A stretch of DNA of 38,704 nucleotides from an uncultured Anaerolineaceae bacterium (GTDB lineage: Bacteria > Chloroflexota > Anaerolineae > Promineifilales > Promineifilaceae): the NCBI GenBank assembly GCA_937967805.1, contig CALBTC010000418.1, positions 1 to 38,704 on the forward strand. Reading direction: 5' to 3'. The notes beneath the pieces were generated by a model, which saw only the letters and a list, made by a program, of their open reading frames with translations, was not told where the DNA came from and did not search any database. Positions 23,595 through 30,351 of this stretch are shown here, in pieces (within the stretch, counting starts at the first letter, position 1; every line of letters begins with the position of its first letter). Position numbers and translations under genes: made by a program.

Positions 23595-25358
23595 ATGACA
23601 CAAATAAAATTGAACAAAGAACAAGAAGCAATGCTCAACGGCAGGCAGGGCGTGGCGCGCCAGATGGCCATGCGGCTGCTGCTGGATATGGCCGCTGCTG
23701 CCGGGGCCAGCGAACTGGTGCCCATCACCAGCGCCCATCTTTCCGGCGTCTCGCCGCTAACCGGTGGATTAGGGCTGCGCCAATTTTTAGCGCGCCTGGC
23801 GGAAGACCCTCAGGCAAAAGTAGCTGTGCCCACCACGCTCAACGCCGCCGGCTGCGACGAGGCCCAGTTTGACGCGATGCGCATCATCGCCCCCAACTTC
23901 AAGGAACATAATGCTGAAATTGTGGCCCGATACACGCAGCTTGGCGTGCGCCCCACCCAATCCTGCATTCCCTACGAATGGGAAGGCGTCGTCACCAGCG
24001 GCGAAGCGGCCTGGGCTGAATCAAACGCCATCTGTTTTGGCAATTCATACACGGGCCTGGTCACCAACCGGGAGTCGGGTTTATCCGCTTTAGCGGCGGC
24101 CTTGACGGGCTACGCGCCCAAATATGGCCTGATGCTGGCGGAGAATCGCCGCCCCAATTTGGCGGTGGAGGTCACCACGTCGCTGGAAGACCCGACTGAT
24201 TTTTCTATTTTAGGGGACTGGATTGGCAAGCAGCGCCAGCCGGAGTGGCAGATGCCATTTGGGCCGATTCCGGCCATCAAAGGGCTGCCGGCGGAATTGA
24301 CCCACGAACAAAAGAAGGCGCTCACGGCCGCAGCGGCCAATTATGGTTGCCCGCTGCTGTACATTGAGGGACGGGGGGAGCAGCCCTCGGCGGCATTTCA
24401 GGCGCGGCTGCAATTTGGCCAGGATGAACTGGAGAAACGGTATGAGGAATTGACTCCGAAGACGGCCGTATCCCTCATCACTATCGGCTGCCCCCAGGCA
24501 TCCATCGGCGAACTGCGGGCGACGGCCGCACTGCTCAAAGGCAAGCAGCTAGACCCGAACGCACCACCCCTGTGGGTGTTCACCGCCGCCGCCAACAAAG
24601 CCATCGCCGAAAAAACCGGTCTGGCCGACGTCATTACAGCCAGCGGCGCGCTGCTGCTGGAAAACACCTGCCCTGAAGTGGTGCCATATGATCCCGCCTG
24701 GGTGAATCACGTCCTCACCAATTCCATGAAAGCCGAACATTACATAAAGTCCGGCCTGAACGGTATTCCCACTTCTGTCATGCGCCTGGCCGACTGCGTG
24801 GCCCTGGCCACGGGAGAGCTGGAGATTGGAGATTGGAGACTGGAGATAGGAAAACAAGCTCCCCCTGTCACCGTGTCACCTGGTCACCGTGTCACTGTGT
24901 CACCTGGTTACCCCGTCACCGGCCCCTTCACCGCCACCGGCCACGGCCTCCCCTCACAAACCGACTTCAGCGTCACGGCTGAAGCATTTGTCACCGACAC
25001 GCCCATCACCCTGCTGGGCTTTGTCAACCGGGAAACAGGCGTTATTGAGGAACCGGGTCACCCTGCCGATGGGCAAAGTATGGCGGGCAAGATCGCCATT
25101 TTCCCCAAGGGCAGTGGGTCGACTGTTGCACCATATGTTTTGCTGGAGCTTTACTATCGGGGCAAGGCTCCCCTGGCCATAGTGAATACTGAAATTGATC
25201 AACAAAGCGCCCCTGCTTGCTCGCTGGAAAATATCCCCTATGCTTATCAATTCAATGATGACGTGATTGAGAAGATTAACAGCGGTGATACGATTTGTCT
25301 GAGCCGGGAGGGGGATCAGGTGAGTATCCAGGTAATCAGCCGCCTTTCAGCTGAGTAA
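23595..25358 (+). CDS. Aconitase X, large and small domains fused (candidate phosphomevalonate dehydratase)
   Basis: A 587-residue AcnX-type hydro-lyase. Large domain at 1-404, small swivelling domain at about 447-587. Probable Fe-S ligands are Cys124 in Ser-Cys-Ile-Pro-Tyr, Cys299 in Ile-Gly-Cys-Pro-Gln and Cys359 in Asn-Thr-Cys-Pro-Glu; Glu-Asn-Arg-Arg-Pro-Asn is a further active-site segment. Characterised AcnX enzymes are phosphomevalonate dehydratase (archaea, two subunits) or cis-3-hydroxyproline dehydratase (bacteria, one chain). The UbiD neighbour in the same run favours the first, but sequence alone cannot decide. The joining segment (405-447) is built from dispersed repeat DNA. It starts two bases after the MscS stop, with a weak AAGAGTAGGT ribosome site. 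Confidence 0.85.
   Translation: MTQIKLNKEQEAMLNGRQGVARQMAMRLLLDMAAAAGASELVPITSAHLSGVSPLTGGLGLRQFLARLAEDPQAKVAVPTTLNAAGCDEAQFDAMRIIAPNFKEHNAEIVARYTQLGVRPTQSCIPYEWEGVVTSGEAAWAESNAICFGNSYTGLVTNRESGLSALAAALTGYAPKYGLMLAENRRPNLAVEVTTSLEDPTDFSILGDWIGKQRQPEWQMPFGPIPAIKGLPAELTHEQKKALTAAAANYGCPLLYIEGRGEQPSAAFQARLQFGQDELEKRYEELTPKTAVSLITIGCPQASIGELRATAALLKGKQLDPNAPPLWVFTAAANKAIAEKTGLADVITASGALLLENTCPEVVPYDPAWVNHVLTNSMKAEHYIKSGLNGIPTSVMRLADCVALATGELEIGDWRLEIGKQAPPVTVSPGHRVTVSPGYPVTGPFTATGHGLPSQTDFSVTAEAFVTDTPITLLGFVNRETGVIEEPGHPADGQSMAGKIAIFPKGSGSTVAPYVLLELYYRGKAPLAIVNTEIDQQSAPACSLENIPYAYQFNDDVIEKINSGDTICLSREGDQVSIQVISRLSAE
24820..24920 (+). repeat. Dispersed and tandem repeats inside the AcnX gene (domain linker)
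   Basis: GGAGATTGGAGATTGGAGAC with two more GGAGAT(T)G-type units (24821-24850), then repeated GTCACCGTGTCACCTG-like units (24867-24920). Both are repeat types normally seen between genes. Here they are read in frame and encode the linker Glu-Ile-Gly-Asp-Trp...Val-Thr-Val-Ser-Pro-Gly. Confidence 0.85.
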
Positions 25359-25388
25359 TTATGTAAAGTAAAGCGGGAAGAAATTTCG

Positions 25389-26621
25389 ATGCAAAGTGAA
25401 TTTTTACAGTTTATTTTGGCGCTTGTTGTCATTATCGTCGCGGCAAAGCTAGGCGGCTATATCAGCACCCGATTCAATCAACCCTCTGTCCTGGGTGAAC
25501 TGCTGGCCGGTTTGCTTCTGGGACCCACGGCGCTGGATATACTGCATTCATGGACGTTTGTCTTTCATAATGCAGACACATTGACTGAGCTCATCTCGAT
25601 CATGGCCGAGTTAGGCGTCATTTTGCTCATGCTGCTGGCCGGATTGGAGTTGCATTTGCCGGATTTAATCAATGCGGGCAAGGTGTCGGCGTTTGCCGGG
25701 GTTTTGGGTGTTTTGCTGCCGTTGGGGCTGGGTTATGGTGCGGCCGTTCTTTTTAACACAACCGGTGACGAGGCGCTCTTTTTGGGGCTAACGTTGGCGG
25801 CAACCAGCGTCAGCATTTCGGCGCAAACGTTGATGGAGCTAAAGGTGCTGCGCAGTAAGGTGGGATTGGCATTGTTGGGTGCGGCCGTTTTCGACGACAT
25901 CCTGGTCATTCTCATTCTTTCCATCGCTTTTGTGTTGGTGGGTGAAAGCACGGGTGGCATCAGCAGTATTTTACTGACTGTTGTGCAGATGATCGTTTAT
26001 ATAGCTGTCGCTGCTGTGCTTGGCCTTTGGGCCTTGCCCTGGCTGGCTAAGCAGGTGAACAAGCTGCCAATTAGCAAGGGGATGCTGGCTTTTGTGCTGG
26101 TCATCTGCCTGCTGTACAGTTATGCGGCTGAAGTTTTGGGCGGTGTTGCGGCGATTACCGGGGCATTTCTGGCGGGTCTGTTTCTGGGGCGCACCCCATT
26201 TAGAGATGAGATGGAAGAAGGGGTTGCGTCGCTTACCTATGCTTTTTTTGTGCCGATATTCTTTGTCAACATAGGGCTGGAAGTCAATTTAGGGGCAGTG
26301 AGCGGCAGCGCGTGGTGGTTTGCGGCCGTCTTTACCCTGATCGCTGTTATCAGCAAAATCGCCGGCAGCGGCCTGGGCGCAAAACTGGCCGGTTTTCCCA
26401 ATCGAGAAGCGTTTCAGCTTGGCATTGGCATGGTGTCGCGCGGTGAAGTTGGTCTGATTGTCGCCTCCTTTGCGCTGGTGGAGCGATTAATCTCCAGCGA
26501 AAATTTTGCCATTGCTGTCTTCATGGTCATTATCGCTACGCTGGTAACACCCCCAATGCTGCGGGCTTCTTTTGCCAATGGCGCTACGGCCGTAAGCAGT
26601 GCAGAAACGACTGCTTCGTAG
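25389..26621 (+). CDS. CPA2-family cation:proton antiporter (NapA/Kef-like)
   Basis: A 410-residue antiporter of about 12-13 helices without a nucleotide-binding (RCK/TrkA) tail. The conserved pair Phe-Asp-Asp-Ile in the middle marks the proton/cation site, and Gly-Glu-Leu-Leu-Ala-Gly-Leu-Leu-Leu-Gly-Pro in helix 2 is family-typical. Two-Asp sites usually mean electrogenic Na+/H+ or K+/H+ exchange. Lacking its own regulatory domain, it is followed 24 bases later by a PII-like gene. It starts 30 bases after AcnX, with a GGAAGAA ribosome site. Confidence 0.92.
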   Translation: MQSEFLQFILALVVIIVAAKLGGYISTRFNQPSVLGELLAGLLLGPTALDILHSWTFVFHNADTLTELISIMAELGVILLMLLAGLELHLPDLINAGKVSAFAGVLGVLLPLGLGYGAAVLFNTTGDEALFLGLTLAATSVSISAQTLMELKVLRSKVGLALLGAAVFDDILVILILSIAFVLVGESTGGISSILLTVVQMIVYIAVAAVLGLWALPWLAKQVNKLPISKGMLAFVLVICLLYSYAAEVLGGVAAITGAFLAGLFLGRTPFRDEMEEGVASLTYAFFVPIFFVNIGLEVNLGAVSGSAWWFAAVFTLIAVISKIAGSGLGAKLAGFPNREAFQLGIGMVSRGEVGLIVASFALVERLISSENFAIAVFMVIIATLVTPPMLRASFANGATAVSSAETTAS

Positions 26622-26645
26622 CTTAGTTAACCAAACGAGGAAATT

Positions 26646-27035
26646 ATGTACCATATGATCTTGTTGATTCTGGATGATATTAACCAATGCTCTGCTGTTC
26701 TGGAAGCGTGGGAGGCACAAAATGTGGGTGGGATTACCATTATAGAGAGTACTGGCTTGGGCCGCGTGAAAAAACTAAGCATTCGCGATGATATTCCCCT
26801 GATGCCCAGCTTAAGCCGGCTGCTGCAAAGCCGTGAGGAACGGCATCGCACGCTTTTTACCGTCGTAGAAACAGAAGAGATGGTGGAAAATGTCATCAAT
26901 GCCACGGAGGAGATAATTGGGAACATGGAAGAACCCCATAATGGCGTGATGTTTGTGGTGCCGGTGTCGCGCGTGGTCGGCTTGAAAGGTGGCCAAAAAC
27001 GGGCATTGGGCAGTGGTAAGGTGGAAAACGAATAA
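26646..27035 (+). CDS. PII-like signalling protein, antiporter-associated
   Basis: A 129-residue protein with the beta-alpha-beta-beta-alpha-beta pattern of the PII/CutA fold: Met-Ile-Leu-Leu-Ile-Leu-Asp-Asp...Ala-Val-Leu-Glu-Ala-Trp, then Gly-Gly-Ile-Thr-Ile-Ile-Glu-Ser-Thr-Gly-Leu-Gly, a long T-loop-like segment (about 40-68), and Met-Phe-Val-Val-Pro-Val-Ser-Arg-Val-Val-Gly-Leu. The canonical uridylylated Tyr of GlnB is not evident. The likely role is ligand-dependent control of the antiporter encoded just upstream, analogous to PII-like partners of other transporters; that is inference. It is the last gene of the run; the next gene is a tRNA on the other strand. Confidence 0.65.
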   Translation: MYHMILLILDDINQCSAVLEAWEAQNVGGITIIESTGLGRVKKLSIRDDIPLMPSLSRLLQSREERHRTLFTVVETEEMVENVINATEEIIGNMEEPHNGVMFVVPVSRVVGLKGGQKRALGSGKVENE

Positions 27036-27037
27036 AA

Positions 27038-27065
27038 AAAGGCCTCTTGCGCGCGGCAAAAGGCC
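27038..27065 (-). terminator. Terminator of the tRNA-Val gene
   Basis: On the minus strand GGCCTTTTGC pairs with GCAAGAGGCC (one mismatch) around a CGCGC loop, followed by seven T. It lies just beyond the 3' end of the tRNA and overlaps the end of the convergent PII-like transcript. Confidence 0.78.
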
Positions 27066-27072
27066 AAAAAAG

Positions 27073-27146
<74 letters not shown>

Positions 27147-27154
27147 GTAGACCG

Positions 27155-27189
27155 GTGCCAGATTATAGCAGTGAGCTTAAGGGATGCAA
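27155..27189 (-). promoter_or_regulatory. Promoter of tRNA-Val
   Basis: On the minus strand TTGCAT (27184-27189), a 16-base spacer and a perfect TATAAT (27162-27167) place the start of transcription about 9 bases before the mature tRNA 5' end. Confidence 0.72.
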
Positions 27190-27215
27190 GGAAACGGCCG
27201 TTCCCCGTTCCCTAA

Positions 27216-27244
27216 CTGCCAATTTTTAACCCCTCAGGTATAAT
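27216..27244 (+). promoter_or_regulatory. Possible promoter of the epimerase gene
   Basis: A perfect -10 TATAAT at 27239-27244, with only a weak -35 (CTGCCA, 27216-27221) 17 bases upstream; the gene starts 51 bases downstream. Confidence 0.42.
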
Positions 27245-27295
27245 GCCCCTATACTACCTATACTATCCGATAACAATAGACGAGGAATCTGATTT

Positions 27296-28372
27296 ATGAA
27301 AGCGTTTGTAACAGGTGGGTCCGGGTTTATTGGCCAGCGCGTTGTGCAAAAGTTGGTAGCGCGTGGCGATGAGGTTCATGCATTGGCACGCTCAGAAGAA
27401 AGCGCTGCTTTGCTGCGCCAGCTAGGTGCCACCGTTTTTAAGGGAGATATAACCGACATGGCCTCTTTGCGCCCGGGCATGGATGGGTGCGATCTGGTTT
27501 TTCATATTGCTGCCTGGTACAAGCTGGGCGCACCAGACTGGATGAATGCCGAGGCGATCAACGTGGGCGGCACGCGCCGCGTGCTGCGCCTGGCGCATGA
27601 GCTGGGCATTCCCAAGATTGTGTACACCAGCACCGTTGCCGTCTTTGGTGACACGCAAGGGCAACTGGTGGATGAAAGCTATTACAAGGAAGGTCCCTTC
27701 CTCACAGAATATGATCGCACCAAATGGCTGGCCCATTACAAAGTGGCGCTGCCGCTCATCGAGAAAGGCGCACCCATTGTTATTGTGATGCCGGGCGGCG
27801 TGTATGGTCCCGGCGATACCAGCTTTATTGCCGACCTGATGCGCATGTTTTATCGGGGACTGCCCATTTTACCCGGTTCTGATCTGACCGTGACCTACGC
27901 TCATGTAGAAGATATTGCCGAAGGGCACCTCCTGGCGGCAGAAAAGGGCAAGGTGGGTGAAAGCTATATTTTGACCGGCCCTGCTATTCCGCTGAACGAG
28001 ATGGTTGATTTTTGGGCGCACTTGATTGGGCGCAAACCGCCTTCGCTGCGCCTGGAGGGACGGCCGTTCCGCCAGTTAGCGCCAGTTGCCGGAGCCATAG
28101 GTTCCGTGGTGCCCCTGCCCAGCCTCTTTTCTGAAGAAGCCATAGCCAGCCTGGGAGCCACCTACATGGCCCGCTCAGACAAGGCGCGCACAGAACTCGG
28201 CTGGACCACACGGCCGTTGCAAACCGGCCTGCTAGAAACCTTCGACTGGATTGCCCGCACCGAGCCAACCGAGACGCCATACCAAAACGAGCGAAAGCTG
28301 GCGGGATTTGCTTTGCTGGCTGCGGCCGTTTTGTTTTTTCTGTGGTATTTCGGGCGGAAACGAGAAAAGTGA
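27296..28372 (+). CDS. NAD(P)-dependent epimerase/dehydratase (extended SDR) with a C-terminal membrane anchor
   Basis: A 358-residue short-chain dehydrogenase/reductase of the extended type, closest in pattern to dihydroflavonol-4-reductase/HpnA-like proteins. The cofactor loop Gly-Gly-Ser-Gly-Phe-Ile-Gly is at 7-13, the catalytic Ser in Tyr-Thr-Ser-Thr-Val (about 112), and Tyr139-x-x-x-Lys143. Residues about 334-352 form one hydrophobic helix followed by Gly-Arg-Lys-Arg-Glu-Lys, a tail anchor uncommon in this family that would hold the enzyme on the inner face of the membrane. GAGGAA precedes the ATG. The substrate is unknown (sugar nucleotide, sterol/hopanoid or aldehyde). Confidence 0.86.
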   Translation: MKAFVTGGSGFIGQRVVQKLVARGDEVHALARSEESAALLRQLGATVFKGDITDMASLRPGMDGCDLVFHIAAWYKLGAPDWMNAEAINVGGTRRVLRLAHELGIPKIVYTSTVAVFGDTQGQLVDESYYKEGPFLTEYDRTKWLAHYKVALPLIEKGAPIVIVMPGGVYGPGDTSFIADLMRMFYRGLPILPGSDLTVTYAHVEDIAEGHLLAAEKGKVGESYILTGPAIPLNEMVDFWAHLIGRKPPSLRLEGRPFRQLAPVAGAIGSVVPLPSLFSEEAIASLGATYMARSDKARTELGWTTRPLQTGLLETFDWIARTEPTETPYQNERKLAGFALLAAAVLFFLWYFGRKREK

Positions 28373-28416
28373 TTTACTTAGAAGACAAATCAAGCATCAG
28401 GTGACTAAAACAAAAA

Positions 28417-28455
28417 CAGGCAGGCTACTTTTGTAGCCTGCCTGAAATTTTTATT
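28417..28455 (+). terminator. Rho-independent terminator after the epimerase gene
   Basis: CAGGCAGGCTAC (28417-28428), loop TTTT, and the exact complement (28433-28444) followed by AAATTTTTATT. It may also serve the convergent small membrane-protein gene. Confidence 0.85.
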
Positions 28456-28475
28456 GCGGTAAGTTATAAATTAAT

Positions 28476-28625
28476 TTAAAAGCGGCCGTATTGTTGCTGG
28501 CGAAGTCGTTGTTGGCGTTGTTTGGCAATGGCAATGGTTTGCGCTTGAAGCTGACGGCGACGTTTTTGGATGAAAGCTACCATGATGAGCGTATAAAATA
28601 AAATGGATGCCAACAAAATCAACAT
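28476..28625 (-). CDS. Small single-pass membrane protein, hypothetical
   Basis: A 49-residue product: one hydrophobic helix (residues 2-18, Leu/Ile/Phe-rich), then a strongly basic, Gln- and Arg-rich tail (Lys-Arg-Arg-Arg-Gln-Leu...Gln-Arg-Leu-Arg-Gln). A GAGG seven bases before the ATG supports translation. Reading could begin 15 codons earlier at a TTG, but that lacks a ribosome site. By composition it would sit in the membrane with the tail in the cytoplasm, perhaps touching nucleic acid or a partner. I do not recognise a family and it could be spurious. Confidence 0.42.
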   Translation of the reverse strand: MLILLASILFYTLIMVAFIQKRRRQLQAQTIAIAKQRQQRLRQQQYGRF

Positions 28626-28828
28626 AGTTAAGCCTCGCTTTATCAAATGACCAACTTTAGTTCCTAACAATAATGGTTTTTGCTAAAAATATCAAGCCCG
28701 AAACTGTAGGAATTAATATCTATCTTACCCAAAAATCTGCTTTCGTGAATGAGTAGTTGTTGAGAATGCCGTTTTCATGCCGCCACAAACTTCCCCAAAA
28801 GCTTACGGCTGCATTATTACAACAAAGA

Positions 28829-30205
28829 TTACGGGGCCTGAGCGGCCGTTTGGCTGGGTTCTACAATCACTTCCGGGGTGAAATCACCGAGACGGCCGTT
28901 TGCATCCAAAGCCGTCAAGCTCACCGCGTATCTTGTATTGGGGTCCAGTCCGGTGAGCGCCACGTTGCCCGCCTGGTTGGCCCGCACAAAGCGGAACGTC
29001 GGGAAGCTGCCCTCGCCGATTGGCCGAAACGAAATGGCATACCCGGCGGCGTTGGGATCCGTCGGCCAGCGCAGCCAAAAATCACCCGGCGAATCCAGCG
29101 CTTGAATGATGGGCGTCTGTGGCGTTTGCGGCGCGCCGGCCAAATTGCCCACCACGGCAATATTCATCTGCACCATCCGCTGTAAATAATTGTAGTCAAT
29201 TCGATCCCACGTATCCTGCCGGGAATTAACCATATCCGGGTCTTCTAAAGATTCAATGACGCGGATGCCGGGCATGCCCGCATTGACAAATTCACGATGA
29301 TCGCCCCAACGCCCTTCGCGGTCCAGCGCGTCAATCACTTCCACCGGGAAGGCGGGCACGTACAGCCCGGCGATGTACTCATAATAGCGGGCCAGCTCGC
29401 CTGCCGGGGATGCCAGCAGGTCGAAGGCAAACAGCCGGGCATATTGGGGAATGCCGCTGCGGCCGCCAACCGCATCGTAGTTGATGGCGGCGACGATGTT
29501 CATACCGTCCAAAAAAGCGGTTTGCACAAAGTGGCGCGAGCCAAACGTGCCCTGTTCTTCGGCGGCGGCGGCCAGGAAGACAATCGTCTGGTTCCATTCA
29601 TAGGCGCTAAGCAGGCGGGCAGACTCCAGCAGCAGGGCAATGCCGGAGCCGTTGTCGTTGGCTCCAGGGGCGTATGTTTCGCCGTCGGTGGGTTCAGGTG
29701 CGCGGTTGTCGTAATGAGCCACAATGACGATGAGGTCGTTGCTGTCAGTGCGGCCGGGCAGCGTAGCCACAACGTTGTAAGGCGTGGTGGACAGGCCATT
29801 GTAGAAGAGGGGGAATTCCTGGACCGTGACCTGTAAACGGCCGTTCCCCACCCGCTGAAATTCATTCACCAACCACTGCCGGGCGGCACCAATGCCAAAA
29901 GCTGGATCGTCCGTGGCGCTAAACACGTTGCGGTTGCCAAAGCTTTGCATCGTTTGCACGTAGCCCATCAGCTGCTGCTGGGAAACGCCGGCCAGCAGCC
30001 CGGCAATTTGGGGATCGACTTGCGGCACCACGTCGCTGACCGGGTCCAACACCATGTCATTGGCTGGGAATTGCGACACGTCCCAGGGAACGGCCGTAGC
30101 CACTGGCGTGGGCATCACGGGCCGGGGTGGCGCTTCCATCAGGCCGCACCCAGCCAACCCAAACAGTATGATGATGAACCAGATGAATTGTTTCTGTACT
30201 TGCAT
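28829..30205 (-). CDS. M28-family zinc metallopeptidase lipoprotein with a fibronectin-like C-terminal domain
   Basis: About 458 residues. The lipobox Phe-Gly-Leu-Ala-Gly-Cys (Cys20) implies a surface-anchored enzyme. The M28 aminopeptidase core carries the zinc ligands in order: His in Val-Ala-His-Tyr-Asp, Asp in Gly-Ala-Asn-Asp-Asn-Gly-Ser-Gly, Glu in Ala-Ala-Ala-Glu-Glu-Gln-Gly, Asp in Asn-Tyr-Asp-Ala-Val-Gly-Gly and His in Gly-Asp-His-Arg-Glu-Phe. A beta-sandwich segment like fibronectin III (about 365-450; Gly-Leu-Asp-Pro-Asn-Thr-Arg-Tyr) closes the protein. It probably trims peptides outside the cell. The start at 30205 is chosen because the signal peptide begins there; an ATG nine codons upstream is possible. 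Confidence 0.88.
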   Translation of the reverse strand: MQVQKQFIWFIIILFGLAGCGLMEAPPRPVMPTPVATAVPWDVSQFPANDMVLDPVSDVVPQVDPQIAGLLAGVSQQQLMGYVQTMQSFGNRNVFSATDDPAFGIGAARQWLVNEFQRVGNGRLQVTVQEFPLFYNGLSTTPYNVVATLPGRTDSNDLIVIVAHYDNRAPEPTDGETYAPGANDNGSGIALLLESARLLSAYEWNQTIVFLAAAAEEQGTFGSRHFVQTAFLDGMNIVAAINYDAVGGRSGIPQYARLFAFDLLASPAGELARYYEYIAGLYVPAFPVEVIDALDREGRWGDHREFVNAGMPGIRVIESLEDPDMVNSRQDTWDRIDYNYLQRMVQMNIAVVGNLAGAPQTPQTPIIQALDSPGDFWLRWPTDPNAAGYAISFRPIGEGSFPTFRFVRANQAGNVALTGLDPNTRYAVSLTALDANGRLGDFTPEVIVEPSQTAAQAP

Positions 30206-30321
30206 CCTTTTATTTTCAGGGCAAACAAACATTGCGGCAAATAAAGCGGGCGCTCAACACCAAATTCTAAGATTCTGCAAAAGATGGAACCGCGAAGAAC
30301 GCAAAGATCGCAAAGAAAAAA

Positions 30322-30346
30322 CTCTGCGCCTCCGCGCCTCTGCGTT
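30322..30346. repeat. 25-bp dispersed repeat, copy 1
   Basis: A 25-base CTCTGCG...CTGCGTT element, itself preceded by GCAAAGATCGCAAAGAAAAA, lies between the gamma-carboxylase-like gene and the M28 gene. Its exact reverse complement occurs at 35485-35509. Confidence 0.8.
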
Positions 30347-30351
30347 GGCTT

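Noticed and set aside
24820..24920. CRISPR array or minisatellite in the AcnX gene
   Set aside because: Units are short, irregular, without spacers, and read in frame as a linker.
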